64,000 nucleotides of DNA from Clytia hemisphaerica (Eukaryota; Cnidaria; Hydrozoa; Leptothecata; Clytiidae), in NCBI GenBank assembly GCA_902728285.1, contig CACVBU010000635.1:310001-374000 (forward strand). Direction: 5' to 3'. Under the pieces are notes generated by a model. The model was not told the DNA's origin. It saw only the letters and a list, made by a program, of their open reading frames with translations, and searched no databases. Each line of letters starts with the position of its first letter. Within the stretch, counting starts at the first letter, position 1. Positions 1 through 12,300 of the stretch are shown piece by piece. The translations under genes were made by a program, and so were the position numbers.

Positions 1-280
1 AAATAATTCCCAAGATTTTTCGAAATTGGCTCGTGGTGAATTATAAGCATAAAAAATTATAAGCATGCAATTAACATGGGCTATGTCTGGATGCTTTGAG
101 AGAGCTCAGCTTAAACATACATGAGGCCTGACTTAGGGGTAAACACTTGTTTATAATAAAAAACATGTAGTCATGTAGTAGAAAAGCTACTTTTCCTGGA
201 AAGTTATTTTGAGGGTGAAGACTCAATGCGTGGAAAAATCTTGTGTTATACGTTTTTCAAATTGATTATTTTTTTTTTAG

Positions 281-304
281 GATGGAAAGGTCAGTTCCGA
301 AAAG
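281..304 (+). CDS. Candidate 24-nt micro-exon of the recombinase-like gene
   Basis: A strong polypyrimidine tract ending in AG at 279-280 is followed by 24 open bases and a GTCAGT donor at 305. Read in phase 0 it encodes eight residues (DGKVSSEK) that join the next exon at 2108 without disturbing the frame. Such a short exon can occur by chance, so this is tentative. An ATG at 282 lies in another frame and would be followed by a stop. Confidence 0.3.
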
Positions 305-3300
305 GTCAGTTAACTAATTCGTCCTCATTTATAAGTTTTTAAAGCGTGAACATAAATTACTCCCAGATGTCTAAAGAAAAGGGGAGAATTGGAAAGACTT
401 TGAAATATTAATAAACGGGGGGGGGGGGGCTATTTGTACTTTATAAACCCAAAAATAGGGTACAATCCAACGCTCATTTTCCCTAAATATGACAAAAGGG
501 AGTTTCCCCAAATAAGAAAAACCGAGTTTTACGGCCAAAGAAGATTTTCCGGAAAAAACGGCTTCAGTCACTTTTTAGAGAACCTTGCCTTTTATCTTTA
601 TCCAAAAAAATTGAAAAAACTAATAAAGCAATTTCACACAAAGTCCAGAAAACCCCATTTTTAGGCACATTTTGGCCAAAATTTGCCCCAAAAAATTATT
701 TTTTGAAAATCAGGCTCCATCAGAAATTAAATATTACCATATTACATCAAAGTACAAAAAATCAGAAAAAAATATCGATCAATCGCCAGAAACGCTCTTT
801 TTCCCTAAAAATGACATAAGGGAATTTCCCCAAACAAGAAAAACCAATTTTTACGGCCAAAAAAATTTTCCGAGAAAAATTCCTTCAGCCACATTTTAGG
901 GTACCTTGCACTCTATCTTTCTGCCAAAAATCAGGAAAAACTAATGAAGCAATTTTGCACAAAGTCCAAAAAAACCTTATTTTTAGGTATTTTTTGGCCC
1001 AAATTTGCCCCCCAAAATTTTTTTTCAAAAATCGGGCTCCGTCACTTTTCAGGCATTGCTATTTTGTATCATTGTACAAAAAATTAAAAAAAACTAATGA
1101 GCCAATCCCGAGAAAAGCTTGTAACAGACGAACGGACAACGGTCAAATTAAAGGACCTCCCGGTAGGTCCAAAAATGGCTTAGAGGGACAAATACTTCTT
1201 GGATTGGCTTGAAACATTTGTCCTTTGACTTGTTTAGTCTTTTAGCAGGCTAAAAAGTGCCATAAAGTTACAATTTATTTAAAGTTTGAAGTTTTACAGA
1301 TTTTCTATTTTGTCAAGAAATTTTCGCGAGCATAAACTTTCGCGAATGGCCCTTCCTAGAATTTTTAAAGACATTTACTTTCGCGAAAAGGGCCAAAATT
1401 CGCGAAAATCGCGAAAGTTTCTGCTCGCGAAAGTTTGTACGCCTAAAGTACTCTTCTGTGCTTAACTGTAGGGGGGTCACTTAGCTATTTTTGGGAAAAA
1501 ATCACCCCCATAAGATTTTATAATGACACCCCCCCTTTTTATGAAACTTTCCTGAAATTATCTTTTCAAGATAATCGATTTTATCACAGCTTTGAGATGA
1601 CGATAAGAAGACTGGCTTAGTTTAAGGCTAGTCTCCACTTTTGTGCGACATAAGCGAAATCTTTTTGACGTTATGATTTTTAAGCGCGTTTAACTAGAGT
1701 TGAGAACTTAAGTTTTTACTCTGAGTTTTAACATGCGACTTAGCTTAGGATCTAAGAATTCAAAAGCTCAAAATTGTTTCGATCATGCTTGGAATGTAGG
1801 CTAGAAGCTACCGAACCCCTCCAAAATCAAAATATTCAATGGAAGAAAATGGAAGTGCTAAAACAGCAATTCTCGCCAGAACTTAAAATTCTGAAAAACG
1901 TTAAATTACACTAAAGTATCAACAATATATTTCGAGCACGATTGTAGCCCTTCAAGCTTTGAAAATCAATAAACGGGGAGGGGGTCCTAATAGGATACAA
2001 AAAACAAACGAAATTTTTATAATGGGGATGGGGCGTTTATTAGGCAACTGAGAGAGAATTGATTTTTTAAGAACTTCTAACAGCAAATTAACTTTTATCA
2101 TTTTCAGCCATTGGAAAAAATTCGGAAGTTGAAATCGCAAGGTTTCTTTCAGCCTGTAAGTAAAACCAGTCCTACAGTCACACTACCATCTCCAACTTGA
2201 ATTTATAAATTTATAAGTAATTAAACAGCTTAAGATTTTAATGCGCAAAACTTAATTAAAAAGTGCACTTTGTTTAGCTTGCTAATTTTTAAGATGCTTC
2301 AACTCTAACAAATTATATAACGTTGAAAATTTAATTCAGAGTACTAATTTTTGAGAAAAATATTTCAAAAAACTTTTAAGACTGATACACTTGTCAATAT
2401 TAAATCAACATTTAAAAAATGGTACTATATATACCACCAGCCTTGAGTTATGTGGTTATGAAGTTGAGCACGATACATAATTTTCAAGGAGATTGGATTC
2501 GCCAATTTTTTCGCGGCTTTTCAGCAAAACCGTTAAACATGAATTCCCGCAAAATGCGAGCTTTTCAGATTTTTTTATAAGGTAGATCGATCCCGACATG
2601 ATTTCAATAGTTTAAAGAAGCGTGGAAAAAACAAAAACTAGGATACTTGAATATCAACATTGTAATTAGAAATCGGTTCGTAGACTTCAACCTCGAACCT
2701 GTATACAGTAATAATAATAATAATAATAATAAAAAAGATTAGTTCATACTTAAGGCGAATGGACTTTTAATTGGCAGCAAGAAAGGACTTCTAACTTTTG
2801 ATAGGATTTGAATTGAATTGTAATTTGCGCTCCTTGTAACAATATTTAAAAGACGAATGCTAGCAATCTTTGAAAAAATTTCGAAAATGAAGATAAAAAA
2901 TCAAGTTTTGAACACTCAATCTTTAACCAAAGAACGATGAGAAAAATTTTTCAAAAATATTGACTTTAAAAAAGTTTATTAATGAAATCGAAAAAAAGTA
3001 AATCTAATTTTTTTAGGGACAAGAAATTGAAGATGGGTGGATGGATAAGGATGAAGATGGAGACGAAGCCTCGTTTGTGAACAAAGTAAGTATGGTCCTC
3101 TTCAACTCTTCAAAATTTTTAAATCTACATAGTGCTCAGCCTAAAATGTTTAAATTAATTATAAAAGAATTGCTTTACTTTTTCAAACTTTTATTGACAC
3201 TCAATTTCGGAAAAAAATAAAAACTGAAAAAAAGAAGAAATAAGTCATGCTTGGACCTACCTGATAATAACATTTTTCATTTTAGCTGGACAAATTATAA

Positions 3301-6300
3301 AATTACCATTCGGAGGCAGTAAACAGTAAACTAAAATGACTTAAAAAATAAATATGAAAAATTAGATTGAAAACGAAACCTTTAAAACATTGTGGTTTAA
3401 AAAATATGAAAGAATAACCATATCTGAAGGAAAAAGGAAAGCTAATATCCAATTTATTGTGATATATGCTTATAAAAAAGATCAAATTTGACCCATTTTC
3501 TCATAAAAACAAAGCCAGGAACCAAAATCTTATGCATAAACACAAATATTCTTTCAAATTACTATTTCGTTAGCAAAAAAAATACATATATCTCGACTAG
3601 AATTTGAGTAATTTGGTTAAGAACATTAACCTGTGCTTATAAGTAGTGATTCTTATAGATAGAGATTTGGCTGAAATTTGCCCAAAAAAATTCTTCTGAA
3701 AATCATGTTCGTCGCATCCGAGAGATTATAGTTACGCATCTTAGTGCAAAAATTCAGAGAAATTGAAAAAGCCGATCTCAAGAAAAGCTAATATCGGTAA
3801 TGTGTTATAAAAGAGATCGAATTTGGTCATTTTCTTATAAAAAACACTTCTAGCAGTCGAAATTTCATGCCTAGACACAAATATTCTTTTATCTTATGAC
3901 TTCATGAGCAAAGAAAAACTCTATTTTGTCAAAAAAAAAAAGTGTTTTGGTTAAGAACATTAATCTATAATTCGTCCCTCACATGACTTAATGTTTAATC
4001 TCAAAATTAATTTAGAGTTTTACTGTGGTGGTTATATCTTTGAGATTGAATTTGCCTTTTTTTCATGTAGAGGAATAGTCGATGTTTTCATACAAAATTT
4101 TAGAAAAAAAGGCCAATCTCAAAGGCAGAACAGGATTGCAAGATTTCCAATTTTCCAAGACACTTATTTTGAGATTGAACCTTTAGTCATGTGAGGGACG
4201 AATTGTAAATAGTGATTCTTATAGGTAAGGAAGTATTTTTTGAGCCGAAAAATGAACATGGGTTGATTTACAGGACCTCCTGGTAGGTCCAAAAATGAAG
4301 ACTTTACTTTAAGGCAATTAAAATACTTGGTGCTTTTAGGAGTGAATTGCGGCACTACACTAAACTGTTCTAAAATAACTATCAAATTCACTTTATTTAG
4401 AGCATTCCGTGTGATTCTGCATTGGCAGGCGACTTTCCTAGCATTGAGGTGAGTAACTATTTTAAAATTTCTAATAGGTTCTTTTCAAATGGGAAATAGA
4501 CAGAGGTCGACACAATGTGAAAATCAAATTGAACATACAAAGTCTATCAAAAATTCAATTTCATAAACGAAATGGAACTTACTCCTCTCTGTTTGGTACT
4601 CAGAAATCAAGTGAAGGATCAATGGTAAGTGAAGCAATCCAGGGAAAGAGTTCTCCTACGCGCCCTCTCCTACCTTCGAATATATGGCTAATGAAAGAGG
4701 AGCTTTGAAGTCGCAGAGTTTCTTGCTTATTTACTTAGGAGTAGACAATGTTTGAAAAATAATTTTTTCTGGTTAAGACAGCGTCGGAATTTTTATCAAA
4801 ACAATATTTGTAATATTTAGCTTACCCACGAAGACAATGATGATTATGATGGTGACGATGACGATGATAATGATGATGACAAGGATAATGATGATGATGT
4901 GAACGATCCTGACTTCATACCAAATGACAGTGCTGAAACCTGTAAGTAAAGAAAAAAATTCGGAACCTTTTTCGACTTAAATAATAAAGCCCTAAGATGC
5001 ACACAGAATATATAAAAAAAGTATTGAAGGTGGAAAATCTTTTCAAAACAAATACTCATTTCATCTCATCTCATATCAAAAGTGAATTTCATATCTTTCA
5101 ATTTTTTGACAGTCAATTTTGTTTGTGAAAAATATATATTTGTAATGTTTGATATGATTTAGGACATATCCTAAACAAACTTTCAAGAGCTCTTATAAAA
5201 TGTTGTTTCAGCGGACGAGGAGGAGGAACAGGATAAAGATTTTGAAGTCACGTCTACACCGTTGCAGAAAAGTCAGTCACCAAGAAATTCAAATGAAGCA
5301 ACGCAAATTTTCTCCTTTCACAATGACAGTCTTTCAGACAAGACAAATCAACCATATATTCCCGATGAAACAAATCCTACTCATTCAAATAAGTTGAATA
5401 ATTCTGCTGATCATCAAATATTTGTAAAATCCACTAGCCATAAAAACGAAAAACTTGTTTGCGACAAGAAATACTACTGCCCTCTATGTCCGACAAAAAA
5501 ATTCGTAAAACTTTATCGCCATTACGAGGACTCCCACCCTGAGACAAAGGAGGGTAAGCATCTGAAAGCTCATCAATATGAGAAAGGTGATTCGACTGCT
5601 ACAAAAGCATATAAAAAAGCTGAGAGGGAACGGGTCATCGAGCCTTTGAGACGACGCGCAAACTACATCCACAACCTACACGTTCTTGAAACCAAAAAGG
5701 GAGAATTGATCGTTAAAAGATGCCCTGTTAAGGAGACAGACTATTCAATGTATCTGCCGTGCGAGTTTTGTTTACAGTTTTTTTACAAAAACGATTTATT
5801 CAGGCACATTACCAATTGCCCATTGAATAACAAGAATAACCTTCCGTCAAGAGTGCAAACTAAAGCTAGATTGCTCCTTCCACTGAGAAACGAAGCTAGT
5901 CTTGAACTCAACAAAATTCTGGTGCGCATGAGGTCAGATGATGTGGGCAATCTTGTTAAATATGACCCTGCAATAATAAAATATGGCAACACATTATGCA
6001 GAAAACATCTCAATAATGAAGACCAAGAATATCACATTTCAAATAAACTTAGAGAATTGGGTCGGTTTGTTATTGGGATGCGGAAGGAGTTGTCTCAACC
6101 GAAAGCCTGGCTTTTTGAACTCCTAAATCCACAAATTTTTTCTTCAGTGCTGAGCTGCGTAAGAAAAATGTGCGGTTGGAATGAAGAGAACAAGACTGTC
6201 GAGACACCATCCTTAGGTAAGATCTTTTTTGTTGATGATAAAAAAGAAAAAGATTAGATATTTAACATTCGTTTTCATAGGAAAGTCTGAATATCTGAGG

Positions 6301-9300
6301 CACAAATCATTGAGTTAAACCATTTAGTTAGGCTTCGAATTACGAAATCCAATGCTTACCTCATTACGCTTATTAACTACTCCAGTTATCATACCGGGTG
6401 CACCACAAAAAGGTTTCTCTCTTTTAAGTGGATTTTTTCGTGTTCGATGCATTTTTAAAGAATCAATCTTTTTGTATTGGAAAGAGGAAAGATAAACTCA
6501 AATTTTGAGGGGTCATTTATAAGATTTGGTTGATCGGATCAAAAGTTATGACAAAACGAACAAGCCACGTGCTGAATTGACCTACCTGACGATAAGAGTC
6601 AGATAAAAATAGAAAAATTGCCAAAAAATGCAGTGAAAAGCTTGAATAGATGTAGACATGAACATTTAAAGTCACAAACAGTTAGATGAACGAGCGAGCA
6701 AACGAGCGAGAAAAACTTCACGAGTAAATATTGCGCTCAACTGAAGAAGTGAATTTTCTCGAGTTCTATGAACCCTTAAAAGATCAATCCTTTTGCATTG
6801 GAAAGAGGAATGATAAACTTAAATGATAAACTTAAATTTCAAGGGGTCATTTATCAACTAGATAAAGGATTATGCTGGAATGAATAAAAATTTCAAATTG
6901 AAAATGCTCAAAAACGTTGAAAATCGACCTATCAAATTTTATAACCTAAAACTATTACTTTTTTGCAGGAATACAGAGTTTAAAATGGACACGAAAACAA
7001 AAGATGCTTGAAATAATTCTCTAAAAGGCTAAAAATTTTCATTTGGATCATTTCAAATTATTTTCTATGGAATTTAGCTTCAAGTTTTGGCTCAATGACC
7101 CCTAAAGTCAAAAGTAGAGCTGATTTCATCACTGTAGCCATTAAAGTCAAATACCTGTTGGATTTACAGGGCCGGCGAAACTGGGGGGGCCGGGGGGGCC
7201 ATGGCCCCCCACTTTTTTGCTAAGGAAAGGCCCGTCGGCGCCAACCATGGTGGCGCCTCCTTAGACACTTACTATTTGGCCCCTCCACTTTCAAAATTGA
7301 TTCGCCGGCCCTGATTTATCAAATTTTTCAGTTTTTCAGATATGTTTCTTTGTTTTATATAAAATCTTTTGATCCAGTCGACCAAATAATTTTTTATCCT
7401 TCCTCTTTGCAATGGAAAAGGATTGATTGTTTAGAAATTAATGAAACTCGAGAAAAAATTTTTCTGGGACACCCGGTATAAGGAAAAAGTCAGATGAAAA
7501 TCTGCAAAAACAACAATTTTCGGCATTTTTCCAGCACTTTCAGCCGGAAAATTTTTTTCTCACAAAAATCAGACTCAGCTATGTTTTGGGCATTGCTAAT
7601 ACGCATCTTTGTGAAAAAAAACGTTTTTTCTGGCATATTTCTGGCATTTTTGCAAAGAGCTGGAAGAATTTAACTGGGATAATTTCTAAGATAAAACTAA
7701 CACGCCCATATATAAAGAAGTTGAGCTTTGTGACGTTGGGATTATTTTTTTTATTCTTTTGACGTCAAAAATATCGTTTGAAAAGACAGATCAACGACTT
7801 CTTTTGAAGAGTTCTAAGATTTTTTTGGACGACGGTTTTGTTCGAAAGAAAAGCTGTTTTTTTATTTTTTTCCAATGAGAGAAAAAATTAAAGCATTTTA
7901 ACAAATCATAACTGAGTTCATACTTTCGTTTTTCTAAAAAAGGTTATTATTTTTCTACATTATATGACTGGATTACCTTAAAGGAAGAAATTTTGGCAGA
8001 AAGAAAATTTGGCCGAAATCCCCCAAATTAAGTTCCCACCAAAATTAGGTAAAGGTAAAACCCTAGCTCTTACTGAAATGAGCCCCTGCAATACTGCCTG
8101 AAAAAAAACACATGACAGCACAGCTCCTACCATTTTGCGTTACACACATTTTTCATGAACTCATTTAGTATCTAGAGATGCTTCCTGCTTCCTGTCTAAT
8201 CATGCTTTTTACATGCACAAGTGCTATGTTAGGTAGTTTCAAAGCTACTTCAAGACTTAAAGTTAAACAGATAGTGAAAAAATTGAGGACAGCTGTGTGT
8301 TTCTCTAGGAAAAAACAATGTGCAATAAAGAACCAAAGTGTCGTGCTGTAGGGCTGGAGGGGTTAATACACAGAAAACAAGTGATACTTTTATGGACCTA
8401 CCTGGTTATCAAACTAATCAATGAAAATTGAAACAATGAAACACATAAGACATAACTGGTCAAAATACAAAAAAATTAAGAAAAATGAAAGCATATCTAT
8501 TGGGAGAAACTATCAACACAATTGAAAAATACTTTTGAAAAAGAAATAAAAAATAAAAAGCTATTAAACGCTTTTCTTTATAAAAACAATCCACTATCAG
8601 AAAAATGCACAGCTTAATAAATAAGGTTTACAGAAAACTCAAACCATCGCACTCTACCGTGACATTTTCTCCCTTTAGAAATAATAATAACAATAAAAAT
8701 AATAATATGGCTAAGAACTGCGGCACATGCAATGCAACCAACATTGAAACCTTTTCAAATAATAATGTTAGACAAAGTTTAATCATCGAACAACAACAAT
8801 GTTGCATTTTGTTGTGTGTTGATTGATAAAAAAATAAAAGATAAAAAAAGTGCCACACCTTTTTATTTGAAACTTTGTGACGTTGCAGTACTTTTTTAAG
8901 AAAATTGACGTCAGAACTTTTTTCGTTTACAAATAGCAGTGTAGAGTCTTCTCTAATCCGAGTTTTTATATTGAAGATGAATAAGTCTTTCAGCCGCGGC
9001 GTTTAAATTTCAGAAACTTTGATACAATATATTATTGGGTTAGTGTGACATTTTTCCAAAACTCAAATAGTATATAAGATGAGGTAAAAAAAACTGTTTC
9101 TATTCCTAAAATTTGTTCTTAACGTGTCAAAGGTGTTTTCTTTAATCTCTCTTTAGGAATCAAGCTGGGCCAACTTCTGGTTAAAATAGCCTATATGGTA
9201 AAAGGGGAGGCATTGATGCAGGGAGACAATGATCAAAAAACCAAGACAGATGATTTTGTCTGTCTTATTGAGATGAAATGGAATGAGGAAATAAGTCGGG

Positions 9301-12300
9301 TTTCCAGAACAGAACTACAAGTGAGGAAATACAACAAGCCCCAGCTCCTACCCTTAACAGAGGATCTCATGAAGCTCAAAACCCATCTTGTAACAACTCG
9401 CCAGACCAGCTTCGATAAATTGGCTGCTGATAATTCAAATATTTCAGCTTGGAGGAGCCTCGCCACTTCAACTTTGGCATCAATAATCCTGCTAAACAGA
9501 CGCAGAAGTGGTGAGGTTGCCAAGATGAAATCAGACCAGTTTGGTGACCATGCTACTGGCAACTTACATGGAGAAGTCAAGAAGTCTCTTTCTCCTTTTG
9601 AGGTGAAGTTGTGTGCAACTTTGAAAAGGATCGAAATAAGAGGGAAAAGAGGTCGGAAAGTCCCTGTCCTCCTAACAAAGCAAATGACAGAATCGATGGA
9701 TATCTTGGAAAAAACTCGAGAAGATGTGGGAGTCCTTCCAGACAATCGTTATTTTTTTGCAGTGCCCACATCCCTCAGCTACCTACGTGGACCTGATGCA
9801 CTGCGAAAACATGCCAACTTGTGTGATTTGCAATGCCCTGAGGCTGTAACTTCAACAAAACTGAGGAAACACATCGCAACCTTGTGTCAAATCCTAAACC
9901 TTCAGGTAGGGATTATGCAAGACAAATTTAATTCATTTTGTTCTACAGGAAGACTAAGAAAAATATGAGTTTGTTGGTCAGTATAATAATAATAATAAAA
10001 GTAAATATCAATGATCAATGAGCCACATTTCTGCTGTTTCCATTGCGATACTTTAAATACCTTAAGGGAAGAAATTTTCGCGAGAAGAAATTTTTGCAGA
10101 ATTTAATTTCGCGAATCAGAGTTTCAAAATGGCAAATTTCGCGGAATTTAATTTCGCGAATGAGCCGATTTTAAAAGTTTCACGGAATTTAATTTCGCGA
10201 TTGAGAAGAATTTATCAACTTAGATTAACTTTTAAGCATCACGGAGTTGTTTATATTTGTTTATATTTGATAAAAAATACACGTTATAATGCTTAAAAAT
10301 CAATTGTGTCCATCTTTTTTGGTAATACCTGGTCAAAAACAACAAAATAAAAGAAGAAGAAAAAAAATAGAATTTCGCGGAAATTTAATTTCGCGATTTA
10401 ACAATTTTGGTGTGTTTCGCGGAATTTAATTTCGCGAATTACGCCCAAATTCGCGAAATTAAATTCCGCGAAAATTTCTTCCGCGAAAATTTCTTCTCGC
10501 AAAAATTTCTTCCCTTAAGGTAATTAACTTTAATCAATTCATCTTAGTTCAGGAATGATTTGCTCTTTATTAACCCTTCGAGCATCTTGGGGGAGGGGGG
10601 GCAAAGGGACCGGTATGTAAAATACCAACCGCTCATTTGACTAAATTGAAATTTCGCTCTGCCTTGAATGGTCAATATCTGTCACTGGTGAAAGTCAAAA
10701 GCTCCAGTAGTTCCTGAGTTCCGGCAGGTGGTCAAAGTGTATTTTACAAACCAGTAAGCAAAGTACCAAGTATACTCAATATACAAAAAAAAATTTCTGT
10801 TTCTAGTCTCTTTTATTTGACAATTTAGCCTTCAGGAACAAATTTCAGTCAAACCAGTCAATCAGTCAATACATGATTTTGGTCAAGTGTACATTCTGGT
10901 AAAAGTCATAATACTTGTCAATTTTGAGATTTTAAAGAGGGCCCTCCAAGATGCTTCCCCTAGAAAAAAATATGAAGATGCTTGAAGGGTTAACTACAGT
11001 TAAAAATATCTGCAAAAAAACTTAAAGTTCATCCTCCAGATTTAATTCAATTCAATATTATTATTTCTTCAATTCTGGAAAAAAACAGGTCTGGTCGGGC
11101 CCGTAAAACAATTAATTGGTCATGCTTAAAGGGGAATTAACGTTTGGAATTAACCCTAAGATTTTTTTTCGAAACATTAAAGAGGAAGAAAAATGTGATC
11201 GAACAAAAAAAGAACCACTTCATAATGTCTTTTATTCATAGAGTTATTCAATCTTTAATTTCTCATGATTTTGACTCTACAATGGAGAAAAACTCCCCCT
11301 CTGTTGATTTTGTGACGTCACGTGTGTTCCAACTATTCTTACTGTTACACTACATTTGGTTGTAAAAGAGATAAAAAACACAAAAATTAATCTTTTTTAG
11401 AGTAGTTATAGCAAAACGTTGAAGAAATAATACTAGGAGAGTCTAGTTAGTATTCCAAAGGTGCAGTGAACTTTCTGACGGTAAAAAGAAACTCAAAAAC
11501 TGCATTTTAAATCATCATTCACCACTCTTCCCTTATAAAAAAGAGAAACACAGGGCGTGTGCTACGTCACATTTTTTGTATCCATAGCAACGCAAGGGAA
11601 TTTTCAAACAACTCTTATTCCGGATGTAGAAGAGTGAAGCCTTATAAACCATATATATTTGAAATTGTCTCAATGAGCTCTATTTGAATCTGTAATTTAT
11701 TTGTTGACAATTTTGAAACGTTAATCCCCCTTTAAATAGAAATAATAAATAAGTAAATAAACCAGAATAAAACATACAGTTGATTTAATAATTTTAATTA
11801 CATTTACAAATGGAGGACAGGAAGCTGTTTCTACAGTCTCCCTCCAAAGTAAAGCTTCATGTTTTGAATATTTATATGTTGGAAATAAGTTTGAGCTTAT
11901 ATTCGTCTCTTTAAAAGAATTAGCATTTATCAATTTTCTCCAATTCATTTATCAAAACATCTAACAAGAATTTTCTTTCCTACAGGAGAGAGAGTTGGAA
12001 ATCTTGGCAGGATTCTTAGGACATGACGTCAAAATCCATCGCGAGTACTACAGGCTTCCTGAATCAACAACGCAGGTGGCAAAAGTAGGGAAGTTGCTCA
12101 TGCTGATGGAAAGAGGAGAGGTAGGAGATTTTGCTGGTCAAACATTGGACAACATCGAAATGGATTTAAATGGTAATAAGAACTTAACTTTTCAGTTTAG
12201 AAGCTTCTTTTTTCCAGGGCTAAAGATGGGTTTGAGAAACCACTACTACTATTAAATTTAAGTCTGGATAACTTTGCCTTATCCCTGAATGAGAAACATT

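Larger units (their letters stand above)
305..2107. other. Intron or upstream region: tandem repeat and partial MITE
   Basis: No coding exon is seen. A G-run lies at about 417-430, followed by a tandem repeat at 467-1120 and a half-copy of a TTTCGCGAA-rich MITE at 1173-1448. The rest is unique AT-rich DNA. Confidence 0.5.
6217..9156. other. Intron of about 2.9 kb with nested MITEs
   Basis: Between the zinc-finger and catalytic exons. It contains the 6394-7476 element with a second element nested in it, then 1.7 kb of AT-rich DNA including a diverged copy of the 320-bp repeat near 7540 and a solo CCTTAAAGGAAG end near 7976. The open frames at 8605-8858 on both strands are low-complexity Asn/Leu-rich and look spurious. 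Confidence 0.7.
9906..11985. other. Intron carrying three consecutive MITEs
   Basis: The three elements 10060-10520, 10574-10989 and 11130-11731 occupy most of this 2.1-kb intron. The remaining sequence shows no coding potential. Confidence 0.8.

Noticed and set aside
7976..8045. Another CCTTAAGGGAA-type MITE
   Set aside because: Only one degenerate end (CCTTAAAGGAAG) is present; no partner end could be found.
8605..8858. Asn-rich frame and its antisense Leu-rich frame
   Set aside because: Both arise from AAT/AAC-rich simple sequence; there are no motifs.
9233..9745. 170-codon minus-strand frame
   Set aside because: It lies entirely within the catalytic exon of the recombinase-like gene on the opposite strand; a shadow frame.
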